Assembly: GCA_907164885.2 (NCBI GenBank) | Contig: OU015493.1 | Coordinates: 218,719,741 to 218,783,740 of the forward strand | Direction: 5' to 3' | DNA length: 64,000 nucleotides | From: Dolomedes plantarius | Lineage: Eukaryota; Arthropoda; Arachnida; Araneae; Dolomedidae | Shown here: positions 23,275-35,979 of the stretch, piece by piece | Position numbering within the stretch: position 1 is the stretch's first letter | Layout of the letters: each line of letters starts with the position of its first letter | Position numbers and translations under genes: made by a program | The notes under the pieces: model-generated | Database searches by the model: none | What the model was told of the DNA's origin: nothing | What the model saw: the letters and a program-made list of their open reading frames with translations, nothing else

Positions 23275-24028
23275 CAGCGGAACCTCGCTTAACGAGCAAA
23301 ATAAATCGTGAAAAAATGGCTCGCATAACGAGTGACGTGGAAGGAAGTCCCCTCTTCACGTCACCAGGATCATCAACGGCCGAAAAATAAGTGTTTAAGG
23401 ATAGTCATGGATGGTTCGAAAAGCCATTGTCTTCGGACTGGAGGATAACAATGCTATCGTGGAGCATGTGGAAGAGCACGACCAAGAGCTTGACCACCGA
23501 ACAGCTAATAGAATTGCAGTGTCTTTCACGGCAAGCAGTCGTAGAAGAGAGTTTGTGAGAGGAAAAGGACCAAGAAACAGCAAAGAAACAATCTCCTGGT
23601 GCAATAAAAGAAAAGATGAAAGCATGGGAAACTGTTGCATCGTAAGTTACAAAGCATCACCCCGATAAGACGGTAGTTATGCGCGCGATAAATTTACTCG
23701 ATGACAATGCGATGACACATTTTCGGCAAATTTTGAAGCGCCGAGAAAAACGAATGTCTCTAGATAGCTTTCTAATAAAAAAAAATTAGATATGTGTCAT
23801 AAATAATAATCTACACATCGATGATTTCGCTCCTTAAGAATTTATGCATAAGTAATTTTCTTTAAATAATAAACGTTACGTCTAAAACATTTTGAGAATT
23901 GTTTAGCATGGAACGCATTATCGTATTTTACATTAATTTATATGGGAAAAATTGTTTCGCTTAACGAGTGTTTCGCTTGACGAGCAAGACTCTAGAACGA
24001 ATTATGCTCGTTATGCGAGGTTCGACTG
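23275..24028 (+). mobile_element. Tigger (pogo-type) element with transposase remnant
   Basis: Ends CAGCGGAACCTCGCTTAACG and, inverted, CAGTCGAACCTCGCATAACG, with TA on both sides (23273-23274, 24029-24030). Inside, 23395-23790 reads, with frameshifts, EDNNAIVEHVEEHDQEL, IKEKMKAWE, YVTKHHPDKTVVMRA and RREKRMSLDSFL. This is the C-terminal part of Tigger-type transposases, the family that gave rise to TIGD host proteins. The DDE core is absent, so the 754-bp copy is an internally deleted derivative. Confidence 0.85.
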
Positions 24029-24180
24029 TATATTTTTCACCCTCCATCGAGGGTCAACCCATTCGAAAATGCTTCTCGCCAGTTCTAACTTTGTGCCGAG
24101 AAAGGGATGTCGTCGAATCCGCTGCAACAGGTGGGGACGGGACTGCCGGGTTCCCGATCGATGTTGCTGAATATCTTTCA

Positions 24181-25139
24181 ATGGCGCATTTCATTTTATT
24201 ATATACATTCAATTTCAAAACGAAGATTGCACGCCGAGAACTAAAAATTGGCGATAGCCAGAATTTGCTCGCCAATCAATTAGAATTAAAAATCTGCGAA
24301 ATTGGTGAAAGCCAGAATCAGCTCGCCAAGAAGTTGGAAACAGGTCTTGGAGAAATTAGTGAGAGCCAGGAACAGTTGAAAACCACCATGGGTGAGAAAT
24401 TTAATGAAATAGAAGAACGCGTCGGCACTATTGAGTCGAAACTGTAGAAGGTGTCAGCACTACAGATTCGAAACTCAAGGCTACGGTTGACACTGTTATT
24501 GAACAGAAAGTTAGAAAGGCCGTCGACAGACAAATGAACGGCTTAGAGAGAAAGTTCGCGGAAGAGTCACCGCCAGTTACTTGCTACTCTGACGCTAGTG
24601 TCGAGGAAGGGTACCCGGTGTCGAAATCGTCCGTAAAAGTGTCTACCTACGACGGTAAAACATCTTGGCAGGTGTTTAAAACACAGTTCAATAAGGCGTC
24701 GACTGCCAGTGACTGGGATATCGCAATGCACGCTTGCCAATTGGCTACTTTACTCCGTGGCGAGGTTGCCGATGTGCTGCAAGCCATCGCAGTAGAAAAA
24801 CAATTAAATTTTGAGGCCTTGTCGAGTGCTCTCGAAATGCGCTTTGGCGAGAAATTCCGTAAAGAGTATAGCCACTTACAGCTCAAGTCCCGCCAACAGA
24901 AATCAACAGAGACACTTCAGGAACTCGCTTCGGCTATAGAGGGTTTAGCTCAATTAGCTTTCACAAAATATCCGACGGAGGTGAGGGATAACCTAGCATT
25001 GGAGTACTTTGTCGACGCCATACGCGATACGGGGAGTCAACGGGCTCTTAGAATGGCGGATATCAAAGACTTGAAGCCAGCTTTGGTGTACGCCATGAAG
25101 TTAGATACGCGCCAAGTAGATCCAGACTACCCATTTTAA
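24181..25139 (+). pseudogene. Ty3/gypsy gag (capsid polyprotein) relic
   Basis: The first part has repeated SQN/Q-L-LE heptad-like segments (IGDSQNLLANQLE, IGESQNQLAKKLE, SESQEQL) that predict a coiled coil. The frame shifts near 24440. The second part carries the capsid-like core: STYDGKTSWQVFKTQFNKA, LATLLRGEVADVLQ, LEMRFGEKFRKEYSHLQLK, QELASAIEGLAQLAF and RALRMADIKDLKPALVYAMK. It stops at 25137-25139 before any zinc knuckle. Similar gags are, from memory, abundant in spiders. It is followed by a polypurine tract and LTR, so all of pol has been deleted. Confidence 0.75.
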
Positions 25140-25298
25140 TTTTCTTTTATTAATGTTGCAACTGTTATTCTTATATGTTTATTTAGTTAGTTTATAATGA
25201 TATATGTTTTATGTTTATTTATGTAAAGTTGTATATAGTAGTAGCATTTTAGGACCGTTGTTGTTAGTGTAAGGACTGTCCGGGACGTTCAATCTTTT

Positions 25299-25887
25299 AG
25301 AGGAGGGGGCAATGTTACGAGTTAGGGGCCAACGTGACGTGTTATCGCCTGCGTGCGATGGTTTGGAGTTTGCGTGATTTAAAACTATGGTTTAGCACGT
25401 TCACGCGTCTACCATGGAGTAAGAAATAAATCCTGCTCTTGGGTCTATTGTTGGAAAATGGTTTGGTTGAGCGGTGTGGCATCACGGGTTTTATTTCCTA
25501 GGTGAATAAGAGTATGGAATAAAAGTTCAGTTAAAGAGTTGTTCTTGTGGCGATAGGTTGCAGATTTTGAACAGGTGACATTTTCTTCTTGAAAGGATGT
25601 TTTCTCGTCGGGCTTGAGACGGGGACCTTGGTGTAAGATTATGAGGTCGTATACTATTTATTAATAAGTGTTATACTGGATTAATTGAAACTTTGAATTC
25701 CTAATTGTTAAGAAAAGTATATAGGTGCTGGAGTTTGTCGACTTCCAGCAAAGATTTGTAGTATTATTTTGTCTACTGCTGCAAGTTGTAAAAGAACTGT
25801 TTATAAAATCTCTGTTTTTCATTTGCGGTAACTGGCATATTTCTTTCTGTATTTGAAATTCACTTTTTAAATTATCTTTCCGTAACA
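25299..25887 (+). repeat. Polypurine tract and 3' LTR of the gag-only element
   Basis: AGAGGAGGGGGCAA (25299-25312) is directly followed by TGTTACGAGTTAGGGG. The LTR probably ends at CTTTCCGTAACA (25887), giving a 575-bp LTR whose terminal TGTTACG and CGTAACA are inverted repeats. AATAAA-type signals occur near 25425 and 25519. No 5' LTR was found in the window. Confidence 0.6.
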
Positions 25888-25898
25888 CGGATTTGGTA

Positions 25899-25899
<1 letters not shown>

Positions 25900-25976
<77 letters not shown>
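25900..25976. repeat. (TA)n microsatellite
   Basis: Continuous TA tract just beyond the LTR end. Confidence 0.95.
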
Positions 25977-27553
<1,577 letters not shown>

Positions 27554-27870
27554 GTTTCTTCTAGGGTTTATACAAAAACCGACTTTTTGAGAAACCGGTT
27601 TTCGAATTCCAGATTTCCAAAAAAAAAACCGGTTTTAGCCGGTTTTCGAATTTTTGTCAAAAAAAAAAAAATAGAATAGGGAAAACATATTATTTAATTT
27701 ATATAAAATAGCAAAAACCGAAATCAATATCAAAGTCGAAATATAAAAAAAAAAAATAAGAATTACACATTACTTACACAAAATAACGAAAACTCAAACA
27801 AAAATTTCAAATTTCAAATATTATTTATATTTACTTCACTAATTTTAATTTCTCCTAAGAAAATAGGATT

Positions 27871-28060
27871 TTAAAAAACAAAAAATATTTTGGACACAAT
27901 ATTGCCTGAAACTGAAAATACTCGTTCACTAGCTACTGAGCTTGGTTTTATATTTTTCAGCGCATCAAATGACAAATCAATTTTTTTGGTTCTTTTATTC
28001 GTTGCCTCAAATAATGAAAATTCCGCTTTCAGTGTCTTTGGATATGTAAGGATCTTCAAG
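27871..28060 (-). pseudogene. hAT transposase C-terminal dimerisation domain, fragment
   Basis: The minus strand reads SSVASERVFSVSGNIVSKIF, the hallmark of the hAT C-terminal dimerisation region (SxxSERxFSxxGxIxSxxR). It is preceded by an acidic/aromatic stretch as usual. The frame ends just after the motif, and sequence upstream beyond about 28060 no longer reads through. The catalytic part is not present as a recognisable frame. Confidence 0.7.
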
Positions 28061-28485
28061 AGTCTTATGAATTTATTTTTCCATGGCTTCCTTTAAAAAA
28101 AGCATTACTCTGATGAGAAGCTTTCTTCGATTTGCTCTTCATCAGAATCGGTTTCCACAAAAGAATTTCGAAATATTCTAGACAATATCTTTCCAGATAA
28201 CTATAACAACTTTATATTTTTGTTTCCAGTTTTCACTTTACAAGATTAAGTGAACCTGTCGTGACTCGTGACGGATTGCACATATGCACTAACATAAAAT
28301 AAGTCGGTTAGGCACGCAGGCCCAGATTTCCGCATGGGCAAGTGGGGCACTTGCCCAGGGCCCCCTAATTTAGTATAAAGTTGTACATAGTTTTGAGAAT
28401 TTGTTTTTTGGTTAATATAGTAAAGGGGTGCAGTGGCGGATACAGAAAAAAATCCTGGGTGGAGCACAGTGCACCCACTATATAC

Positions 28486-29081
28486 CCCAGTCAAAATAGA
28501 CTCGATTTTGACGAATGGCTAAAAAAAATATGAAAGTTTTGAAATTTGGTGGAGATGTTTGTTTAGGCATGCAAATGAACATACTAAAAGTCCCCACCGA
28601 TCAGACTTGAGCTTTCGCCGCCATCTTGGAAAATGTGTACACTTTTTTGGTTTTTTGGAAATATATTTAAAAATATTGATTTTATAAAAAATAATTAAAT
28701 ACAAAAATTAAAGAGCATTAAATTATGAACAAAAATCATTCATAACATTTTTTTATAGTCTAACAGGAACAAAGATAATTGACTTTGAAAAGAGCGCACT
28801 ATCACACCTGGGACGCGCAAGCGCGGTTCCCCATCACGGTGGGGGGAAATACCCGCGCATGTGCATACCATAATTAGCCAAATTAGTTTTACACTAAATG
28901 GGAAGGTTTTTTGTATTTTTTCAAATAACTAGAGAAATATTAATTTTACTTAAAAAAAGTTTATTTCAAAAATTAAAAAACATTAAATTATGTGCAAAAA
29001 CGATTTTATACATTTTTGTCGTAAACCTAACAGGAACGAAGATATTGACTATAAAATGCGAGTTGATAATGGAGGCAGCTT
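28486..29081. repeat. Left terminal inverted repeat of the Academ-like element
   Basis: Inverted relative to 32063-32650; shared blocks include GATCAGACTTGAGCTTT and GCGCATGTGC. Differences are few and mostly single bases or short indels. Confidence 0.85.
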
Positions 29082-29304
29082 CTACACAAAACATATATTA
29101 TATTTTTTTATAAGTCTAACACGAACAAAGGTAATTAACTTTGGAAAGAGCGCACTATCACATCAGGGACGCGCATGCGTGGGTGCCCATCGCGATGGCT
29201 GGAAGACACGCGCATGTGCATACCGTATACGCCAAATCGGTCTTACCCTAGTATTTTCCTAGACAGTTAATAGTTAGTCACCATTCCGTGTGCGTCTGTG
29301 AACA

Positions 29305-31863
29305 ATGGCTGATACGGAACTATGTTTTATATGTAAAAAATTAATGTCAAATGATGATTTCGTGAATGTAGGAGAAAAGGGGATCGACGCTTTAAGAGAG
29401 CTGGTGTCCAAAGAAAAGACAATAAGCATGAACAGTTGGAACATTTAAAATCTGTTTCGGTTCATTCGTTGTGTCGGAGAATCTACACCAGACCAGGAAG
29501 TATAAAAGTTGATTTAAAAAGAAATGCAGAAATCGCGTCAACATCCCAAAGTGAAGAGCGCGCGGTAAGTTTGCGATCGTTTTTTAACCTCAGTTCGATT
29601 TTCTAACAAAATGTTTCTTTTGTACGGCAGTGATAGACGAAGAATTCAAAGCAAGACAAAAGAAAAATCCAACTGACAGACGAAGAACTATATACGAAGT
29701 TAGGAGTCTCGAAATGAAAAACAAAGTTCTTGAAGCTGCAGAGAATAGACATGACCAGTGGGGGAGAGGAAGTTCAGTGTCGTATAATAAACGTTGCTGA
29801 TTTAGTTGCAGCTGATGCGATTTATCACCAAGATTGCTTCATGACTTTTTCTACACACTGCACCAATCAGAAAGAGAGGGCGGCCTGAGTCGGATTACGT
29901 CTCAGCAGCTGTACACGAAATATCCTTCTTCCTTGATAATAATGACGACTGTCAATTCTCACTACCCGAACTCAAATCTCAAATTACAGGACTAGTTCCA
30001 GACGACATCACTTTGAGAAATAAGTTGAAACAAAAATACGGGGAGGGGATTATTTTTGCTTCAAACTCCAAAAATGTTACTGTCATATGTTTACGTAATA
30101 CTGGAATGAAAGTCTTGTCAGACTCTTGGTACGACAAAAGGATACGAAATGATCACGAGGAGCGTCTACGAATAGTACAAACTGCTGCAGCCATAATAAA
30201 AGAAGATATCCAGACACCAGTTTATGACAATCGTTGCTACCCTCCAAGTGATAACTTTTTCAGAGATGTGAACAAGGGTATTCCAGAAAGCCTAAAATCT
30301 TTTTTGGAGCACTTGATTATTAAAAAAAAGACTGCTAAGGCGGGGAAAAAAGTCACTTCAATAGCTCACGTCATTATATCAGCGCTAAGGCCACGATCAT
30401 TTATCTCTCCTCTGCTCAATGGTCTTGATTCATTTTTGTACAAAAAGTTCTGTTCCAAGAATTTAATAACAATGCTCTTGAATTTGGGATTTTGTTCTTC
30501 TTACTATGAAGCCCAAACACTTGAGATATCAGCCATAAATCATTCGCAACCCCAAATGCGCGAGGGATCATTCTGACAATTAGTATTTGACAATGCAGAT
30601 TTCAATGTGTCGACAATCGATGGCCTGAATACGTTTCATAGCATGGGGGGGGGGGGGGGGGCATTGCTTGTTTTACTCCAGAGTCAGCAGTGGAACCCGG
30701 GACGAAGATAAAAAAATTAACCGAACTTACATCCGCATCGACCGTAGGCAAAATGGGAATCATTCCTCTGGAAACGTTTGAAAATTTTCGAGGGCCTGGG
30801 TTAAAAACAATTATTATCAAAGATTTGAATGTCTTAAATCCTTTAGCGGAAGATTTACCACTGCCTAAGCCATCTGATATCTCCTGGATGTGTGCTAAGT
30901 GGTTAGGTATTCCACAGATACCTGAATGGAAAGGATTTTTCCATTGTATAACCAGAAACCAGCCTTGTGAAAAGACCAAAGTAATACCCCTTCCTTTTGT
31001 TAATTCACCACCAAGCAAGTATGGCACCATTTTCACTGTGCTGAAATATGCTGCCCAGCAGTGTGTTAAAATGCACCAAAAGTCTTACATACTCACGTTT
31101 GACCAACCACTGTATATTAAAGCTCGAGAGATAGTCGCAACAACATCCAATCCATTATTATCAAGTTGTATTGTGAGGCTTGGTGGATTCCATCTTTTAA
31201 TGTCATTCTTAGGCTGCATTGGGTACATAATGGCTGGAAGTGGGTTAAAAGAAATACTCACTTTGATTTATGCACCTACGTCAGTAGAAAAATATTGCCT
31301 GGCCATGCATACGCTAGGGCCGTCCGAGCTCATTTATTGACCCAAACTGCTTTAGCAAAAATAATTTTTGACGGCATGGACATGTCGGATTTGGAATGTA
31401 AAAATCTCCGTGAGTTGTTTCGAGATTTTGCTACTGAACCACCATCGCAAGAAACCTTAAACGCACACACTCAAATACGATCCATCGAAATTAAAATGAG
31501 GAAGACTTTGGAGCACCTGAAAAAGAAACGCCCAACTGCCTGTGGGGCTGGAAGCGTCAAGAGAAAATTCTTGTGCCCATCACAACTATGGATGCAGTAG
31601 CTCCCGATTCAGTTTTAAACATGGTGTTTTGCAACTGTAAGACTGACTGTGGAGTAAGATTCGGATGTCTGAAAGCAGGCATCAACTGCACAACGGCCTG
31701 CAATAATTGCAATGGGGTATGTCAGAATGGCATTAGCCCTGTTGATGATGACGATCGAATGAAAGAAGTTGATGAATGGCCCGATGCTAGCGGATCCATA
31801 GACGATCTATACATGCCTGACGAAGGGGAGAATCCCGTACCGAAAAAAGCACGTAAATCCTGA
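29305..31863 (+). pseudogene. Academ-like transposase gene, XPG-nuclease part deleted
   Basis: Begins MADTELCFICKKLMSNDDFV (N-terminal zinc-finger-like CxxC). A likely intron or spacer (GTAAGT at about 29573 to CAG before 29629) follows. Then come EVQCRIINVADLVAADA, a long conserved middle (30013-30576, 30690-31340) with SYILTFDQPLYIKAR and VRLGGFHLLMSFLGCIGYIM, and RAVRAHLLTQTALAKIIFD. It then jumps near 31545 to KILVPITTMDAVAPDSVLN and the cysteine cluster CNCKTDCGVRFGCLKAGINC. Breaks: frameshifts near 29412, 29765, 29887 and 31295, TGA at 30574-30576, a 17-G run at 30645-30661, and a large deletion at 31545. Full-length relatives, as I recall them, carry an XPG-like nuclease in the missing part. 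Confidence 0.65.
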
Positions 31864-32062
31864 AGTAGGTAAGCTTTAAGAATTATTCGCAATAGAAATC
31901 TGATAGTGAATACCCCCAAGTTTACTACATTCATGTAAAAAATTAATAATGATTAATTATCTACATAGCCAAAAACATCAAAGTCTATTTTCTTGTGTTT
32001 AAAGAATGCCGAAATGTGGGAGAGGTTAGAAATTCAAAGAAGAGCGCCTGCAACGAGACTTT

Positions 32063-32650
32063 AAAGCTACCTCCATTATCAACGCGCATTTTATAGTCAA
32101 TATCTTCGTTCCTGTTAGGTTTACGACAAAAATGTATAAAATCGTTTTTGTACATAATTTAATGTTTTTTAATTTTTTAAATAAACTTTTTTTACGTAAA
32201 GTTAATATTTATCTGGTTATTTGAAAAAATACAAAAAACCTTCCCATTTAGTGTAAAACTAATTTGGCTAATTATGGTAAGCACATGCGCTGGTATTTCC
32301 CCCCACCGCGATCGGAAACCGCGCTTACGCGTCCCAGGTGTGATAGTGCGCTCTTTTCAAAGTCAATTATCTTTGTTCCTGTTAGACATATAAAAAAATG
32401 TTATGAAGGATTTTTGTTCATAATTTAATGCTCTTTAATTTTTGTAGTTAATTATTTTTTATAAAATCAATATTTTTAAAGTTATTTCCGAAAAACCAAA
32501 AAAGTGTACACATTTTCCAAGATGGCGGCTAAAGCTCAAGTCTGATCGGTGGGGACTTTTAGTATGTTCATTAGCATGCCCAAACAAACATCTCCACCAA
32601 TTTTCAAAACTTTCATATTTTTTTTAGCCATAAAACCTATTTTGACTGGG
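32063..32650. repeat. Right terminal inverted repeat of the Academ-like element
   Basis: Reverse complement of 28486-29081. Confidence 0.85.
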
Positions 32651-33499
32651 CTAATAGTGAAAGCATGCTTACGTCCATAAGCGTTTCTGGTTTAAATTTT
32701 TGGTGGGTGGGAGGGAGGGGGGAGTTATAATAACTCCAGACTGTGATTTATTTTGAATTTCAAAAGAAAATTTCATGAATTTAAAAAGTAAATTAATTAA
32801 TTAACACTTCTTATTAATATTCATTATTTTCTTCAAATTTTTGACTTGTCGGTCGAAATTTTTTTTTGAATTTTTGGTCCCGATTTAAGGGAGGCCTGGG
32901 TGAGTGTCCAACATGTTCATGTGGAAATCTGGTCCTGAGGAGGGGGGTATGCCCCCCTCTGGATCTGTCCTTGAAGGGGGCCCCCAAAGTCTGCTTTGCC
33001 CAGGGCCCCATTGTGTCAAAGTCGGGCCCCGTAGGCACGTCTTTTCCACGTGCGCAGTGCACACTGCACAAGCAATGGCCGACGCAACTCGCAACGTCGA
33101 GAAAATGTGTCTGCTGCCCGTTGCATAGAATGAACAGCAAATCAAATAAGTTAAAAATTAATTGTTACATAATAATTTGAATTCTTTTAAACCGGTCTTC
33201 TTAATTTAAAAACCGGTTTTCAAATGTGACAAATTTATTTTAAAAACCGGGTTTGAAATACCGTCAAACCCTAGTTTCTTGGAACTAGAATAGGGCGACA
33301 TTCCATTCAAGCTTTCAGAGTGAAATATTTTTTGTTTGCACCCTAAAATCGGTGTCCGTCATTTCATCTTTTAAAAGGTAGTTTGGGAATGGATCGGGTC
33401 GTTACAGAAGTCAGCTGATATCCAGCCCGTGTTGGATTTTCCGTTGCCTCCACAGAATTATGAATATTAGACAGTGAGTGAAACACTCTTTATTAATAC

Positions 33500-33927
33500 G
33501 GCTCTCAATTTTTTAGAGCTTGATGAGACATTATTGGATTGTTTAAAATGTCAACCATTGTTCATTTCAATGTTAAGTCATTGCGCGCAGACTTGAATCT
33601 GTATGTGAATGGACACTTTCTTAAAATTCTAAATTAAGTTATATGATATATCTTTAAAATGATCCACTTTGAAATCAAAATTCTTAGTTCTCCATAGAAA
33701 TTTTTTTAAAATTAGATTTTAAAAAAATTATTAAATTTAACTGCAATTAAAATGTTTATTATAGGAACGACGTAATAGGGGGTCGTTTCAATGATACATG
33801 TTTATATGACATGTGTATAAAATTTCACGGTATTCTAGCCAACCGTATCACGGGCGTATAACAATGAAAAAAACAATGGTTTACATTTTAAACAGTTAAA
33901 AAATTGCTAGAAAAAAATTGAGAGCCC
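33500..33927. mobile_element. Possible short inverted-repeat element
   Basis: GGCTCTCAATTTTTT at the left and AAAAAATTGAGAGCC at the right are perfect inverted ends around 428 bp of non-coding AT-rich sequence. No target duplication was recognised, so this is tentative. Confidence 0.4.
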
Positions 33928-33949
33928 TTTTTATAAAGAAGAACAATTA

Positions 33950-34363
33950 CAAGATAAAAAGAACTTTTATATACCATGTTTTTAAATTTTCTGTCGAATC
34001 CTATAAACTTGACAATTCTATGTATTAATAAATACTTAAAAAAATCTTTGTTGATGAATCATCCCATCCACTTGAAAGAAAATGAAGCGAATTGGAAGTT
34101 AACTGGCGCTTAACTTTTCGTTCCCGTCCCGGCCGATAGATGGCTGCTGAATTCTACATAACAAAATTGACTGAAAATGAATTCAATGCTGCTTAAAGAT
34201 GGCTAAAAGTATTAAAATAATGTATTGTCATCGTGTTCCGAGCTATTCTAAACGTTTCAAATGTCTAGCTAGTCGGGAATTTAGTTAAAAATCGATTGCA
34301 AGATTTGTAGATGACAAACACACACACAAACAAGAAAGCGAATTAATAAAAACATGGTAAAAA
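33950..34363 (+). repeat. Dispersed repeat R1, copy 2
   Basis: Same orientation as 20615-21049 with many point differences; shares the GTCCCGGCCGATAGA and AATTCAATGCTGCTTAAAG blocks. Confidence 0.75.
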
Positions 34364-35261
34364 GTGTTTCACACGCAGTCAAATTTCTGAATAAATGATT
34401 ATCATAACTATTGAAAACAGGGAAGTGTTTGACGTAGCTCGGCTTTTAAAAGGTACCTGACCCCATCCAAGCTAGTTAGTTACGAAAAACACATTTTCAC
34501 TGTTATTGAAAAGACAAAGCCCACTGTTCCTTTAACCATTTCGCTGATTTCTAAATGGATTCGGACGCCACAGAGTAACTACGGCGTAACCACGAACTGA
34601 AAAATATGTTATCAATTCTATTCGAAAACAAAACATCCAATGAAAAAAAGTTGTTTCCAAGATAATTGACTGCGGAATTCCTCCCTAATGCCAGAAGCCA
34701 CGGAATCAGTCGCGTTTTTTTTTTTTTTTTTTTTGTCTGCGGGAATTTGAAATCTTATTTATAGAAAAGAAGAAAATGGAAAGAGGTCTGTTCGGAAATG
34801 AAGGATCGATTCGAAAAGGGAAAATTTCGTGCCGGAGGGAAGAATTCGAATATACTACTATGGATCGACACTTTCGACGATATGCGGCAACAGTTGAACG
34901 GCTTGCTATGGCTTCTCGGGGATCAATCAGCGTCCACAGTCCAATGAAATAATCCGATCGGGCTTAATCATTTATGCGCATGAAGGTTTTTTTTTTAACG
35001 TAAACATGGAAGGTATTGGCAAAATGGCGACCGTTTCATCCACGATTCAATCTCTAAAAGACACTCGCAACAGCATGTAGGAAATTGAGTTTCGGTTGTA
35101 CATATGTTGAGCGACAGCGAGTCGCCAAACAAACAAACAAAAAAAAAAAACGGAAGTTATATAATAAGATATATAATATTAAAAGTAGAGAATCAAACAG
35201 AAACTGGTGGAGCATTATTATTACTTACTTACACACACATGCGTACGTACACACACACATA
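34364..35261. other. No gene seen
   Basis: Probably unique sequence; a T run at 34715-34734 and no coding motif on either strand. Confidence 0.4.
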
Positions 35262-35372
<111 letters not shown>

Positions 35373-35527
35373 ATTATTATTCACCACTTGGTACCCGTCA
35401 AAACATGACGGCTAGATAGTAAATAAACACACAAATAATACGCAAAACAGCATTTCCGAATGTAGAAAATGATAATAATGAGCAGAAAAAAATGAATGCG
35501 TTTAAGCAGCCTCGTGCTTAGTATCTA

Positions 35528-35838
35528 AAGCCAGATTTAAAAATGTCGCCGAGCATGCGCTGAAAGCAATTTTTTTTAAAATTGTAAATCATCGCTCATT
35601 AAACAGCGCGAAATAAACAATTTCCATGAGGTTTAATCTTATATTTCACAAACAAAATTATCATAAAAATAAAAATGGCAGAGAGAGATCTAAAGACTCC
35701 TCGAAATAAACGTGTTTATCATTAAAGCCTGTCACTGAGCATGCGCAGAAACAGTAAGTTTCTAAAGACAGATTCAAACATGCCATTGAGAATGCGCAGA
35801 AATCAATTTTTAATTGTAAATTATCGCTCATTAATAGA
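35528..35838. repeat. Local duplication around GAGCATGCGC words
   Basis: 35528-35600 and 35770-35838 are imperfect copies (both end TTGTAAAT/TATCGCTCATTA), with a third partial copy of the GAGCATGCGCAGAAA word near 35737. No coding function seen. Confidence 0.6.
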
Positions 35839-35979
35839 AATTGCGGTTAAAAAAAAACCAAATTTGGCAAATCTACAGATTACAATCTTTCGTTTAAGAC
35901 CGAAGTGAAGCAAATGGATGCGGTAGTTTTCTCTCACGGACTGCCCAAAATGTCGGCTTAGCAACTTAAGTATATAGAT

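Larger units (their letters stand above)
28486..32650 (+). mobile_element. Academ-like DNA transposon with about 590-bp terminal inverted repeats
   Basis: Long inverted repeats: 28486-29081 and 32063-32650 match closely end to end, beginning CCCAGTCAAAATAG. The repeats hold a subrepeat (GAGCGCACTATCACA at 28792 and again at 29148, inside the element). Between them lies a degraded gene (29305-31863) with a C-terminal CXC-like cysteine cluster, resembling the big XPG-nuclease/CXC proteins of Academ-type elements (family from memory). The nuclease portion is missing. A short target duplication could not be settled. Confidence 0.6.
28317..33031. mobile_element. hAT-type MITE (hAT-B) split by the Academ-like element
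   Basis: Starts CAGGCCCAGATTTCCG, ends (inverted) CGGGGCCCGACTTTGAC, with perfect 8-bp duplications TAGGCACG at 28309-28316 and 33032-33039. Both halves contain GCCCAGGGCCCC-type text, like the MITE at 51495-51795. The TIRs match only loosely, so the boundaries rest mainly on the duplication. Confidence 0.55.
27562..33273 (-). mobile_element. Outer hAT transposon (hAT-A) enlarged by nested insertions
   Basis: Ends TAGGGTTT and AAACCCTA, flanked by GTTTCTTC (27554-27561) and GTTTCTTG (33274-33281), an 8-bp duplication with one mismatch. AAACCGG words are iterated just inside both ends. The minus strand carries a hAT dimerisation-domain relic at 27871-28060. The interior is interrupted by a hAT-type MITE (28317-33031), itself containing an Academ-like transposon. 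hAT-A without the insertions would be about 1 kb. Confidence 0.65.
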
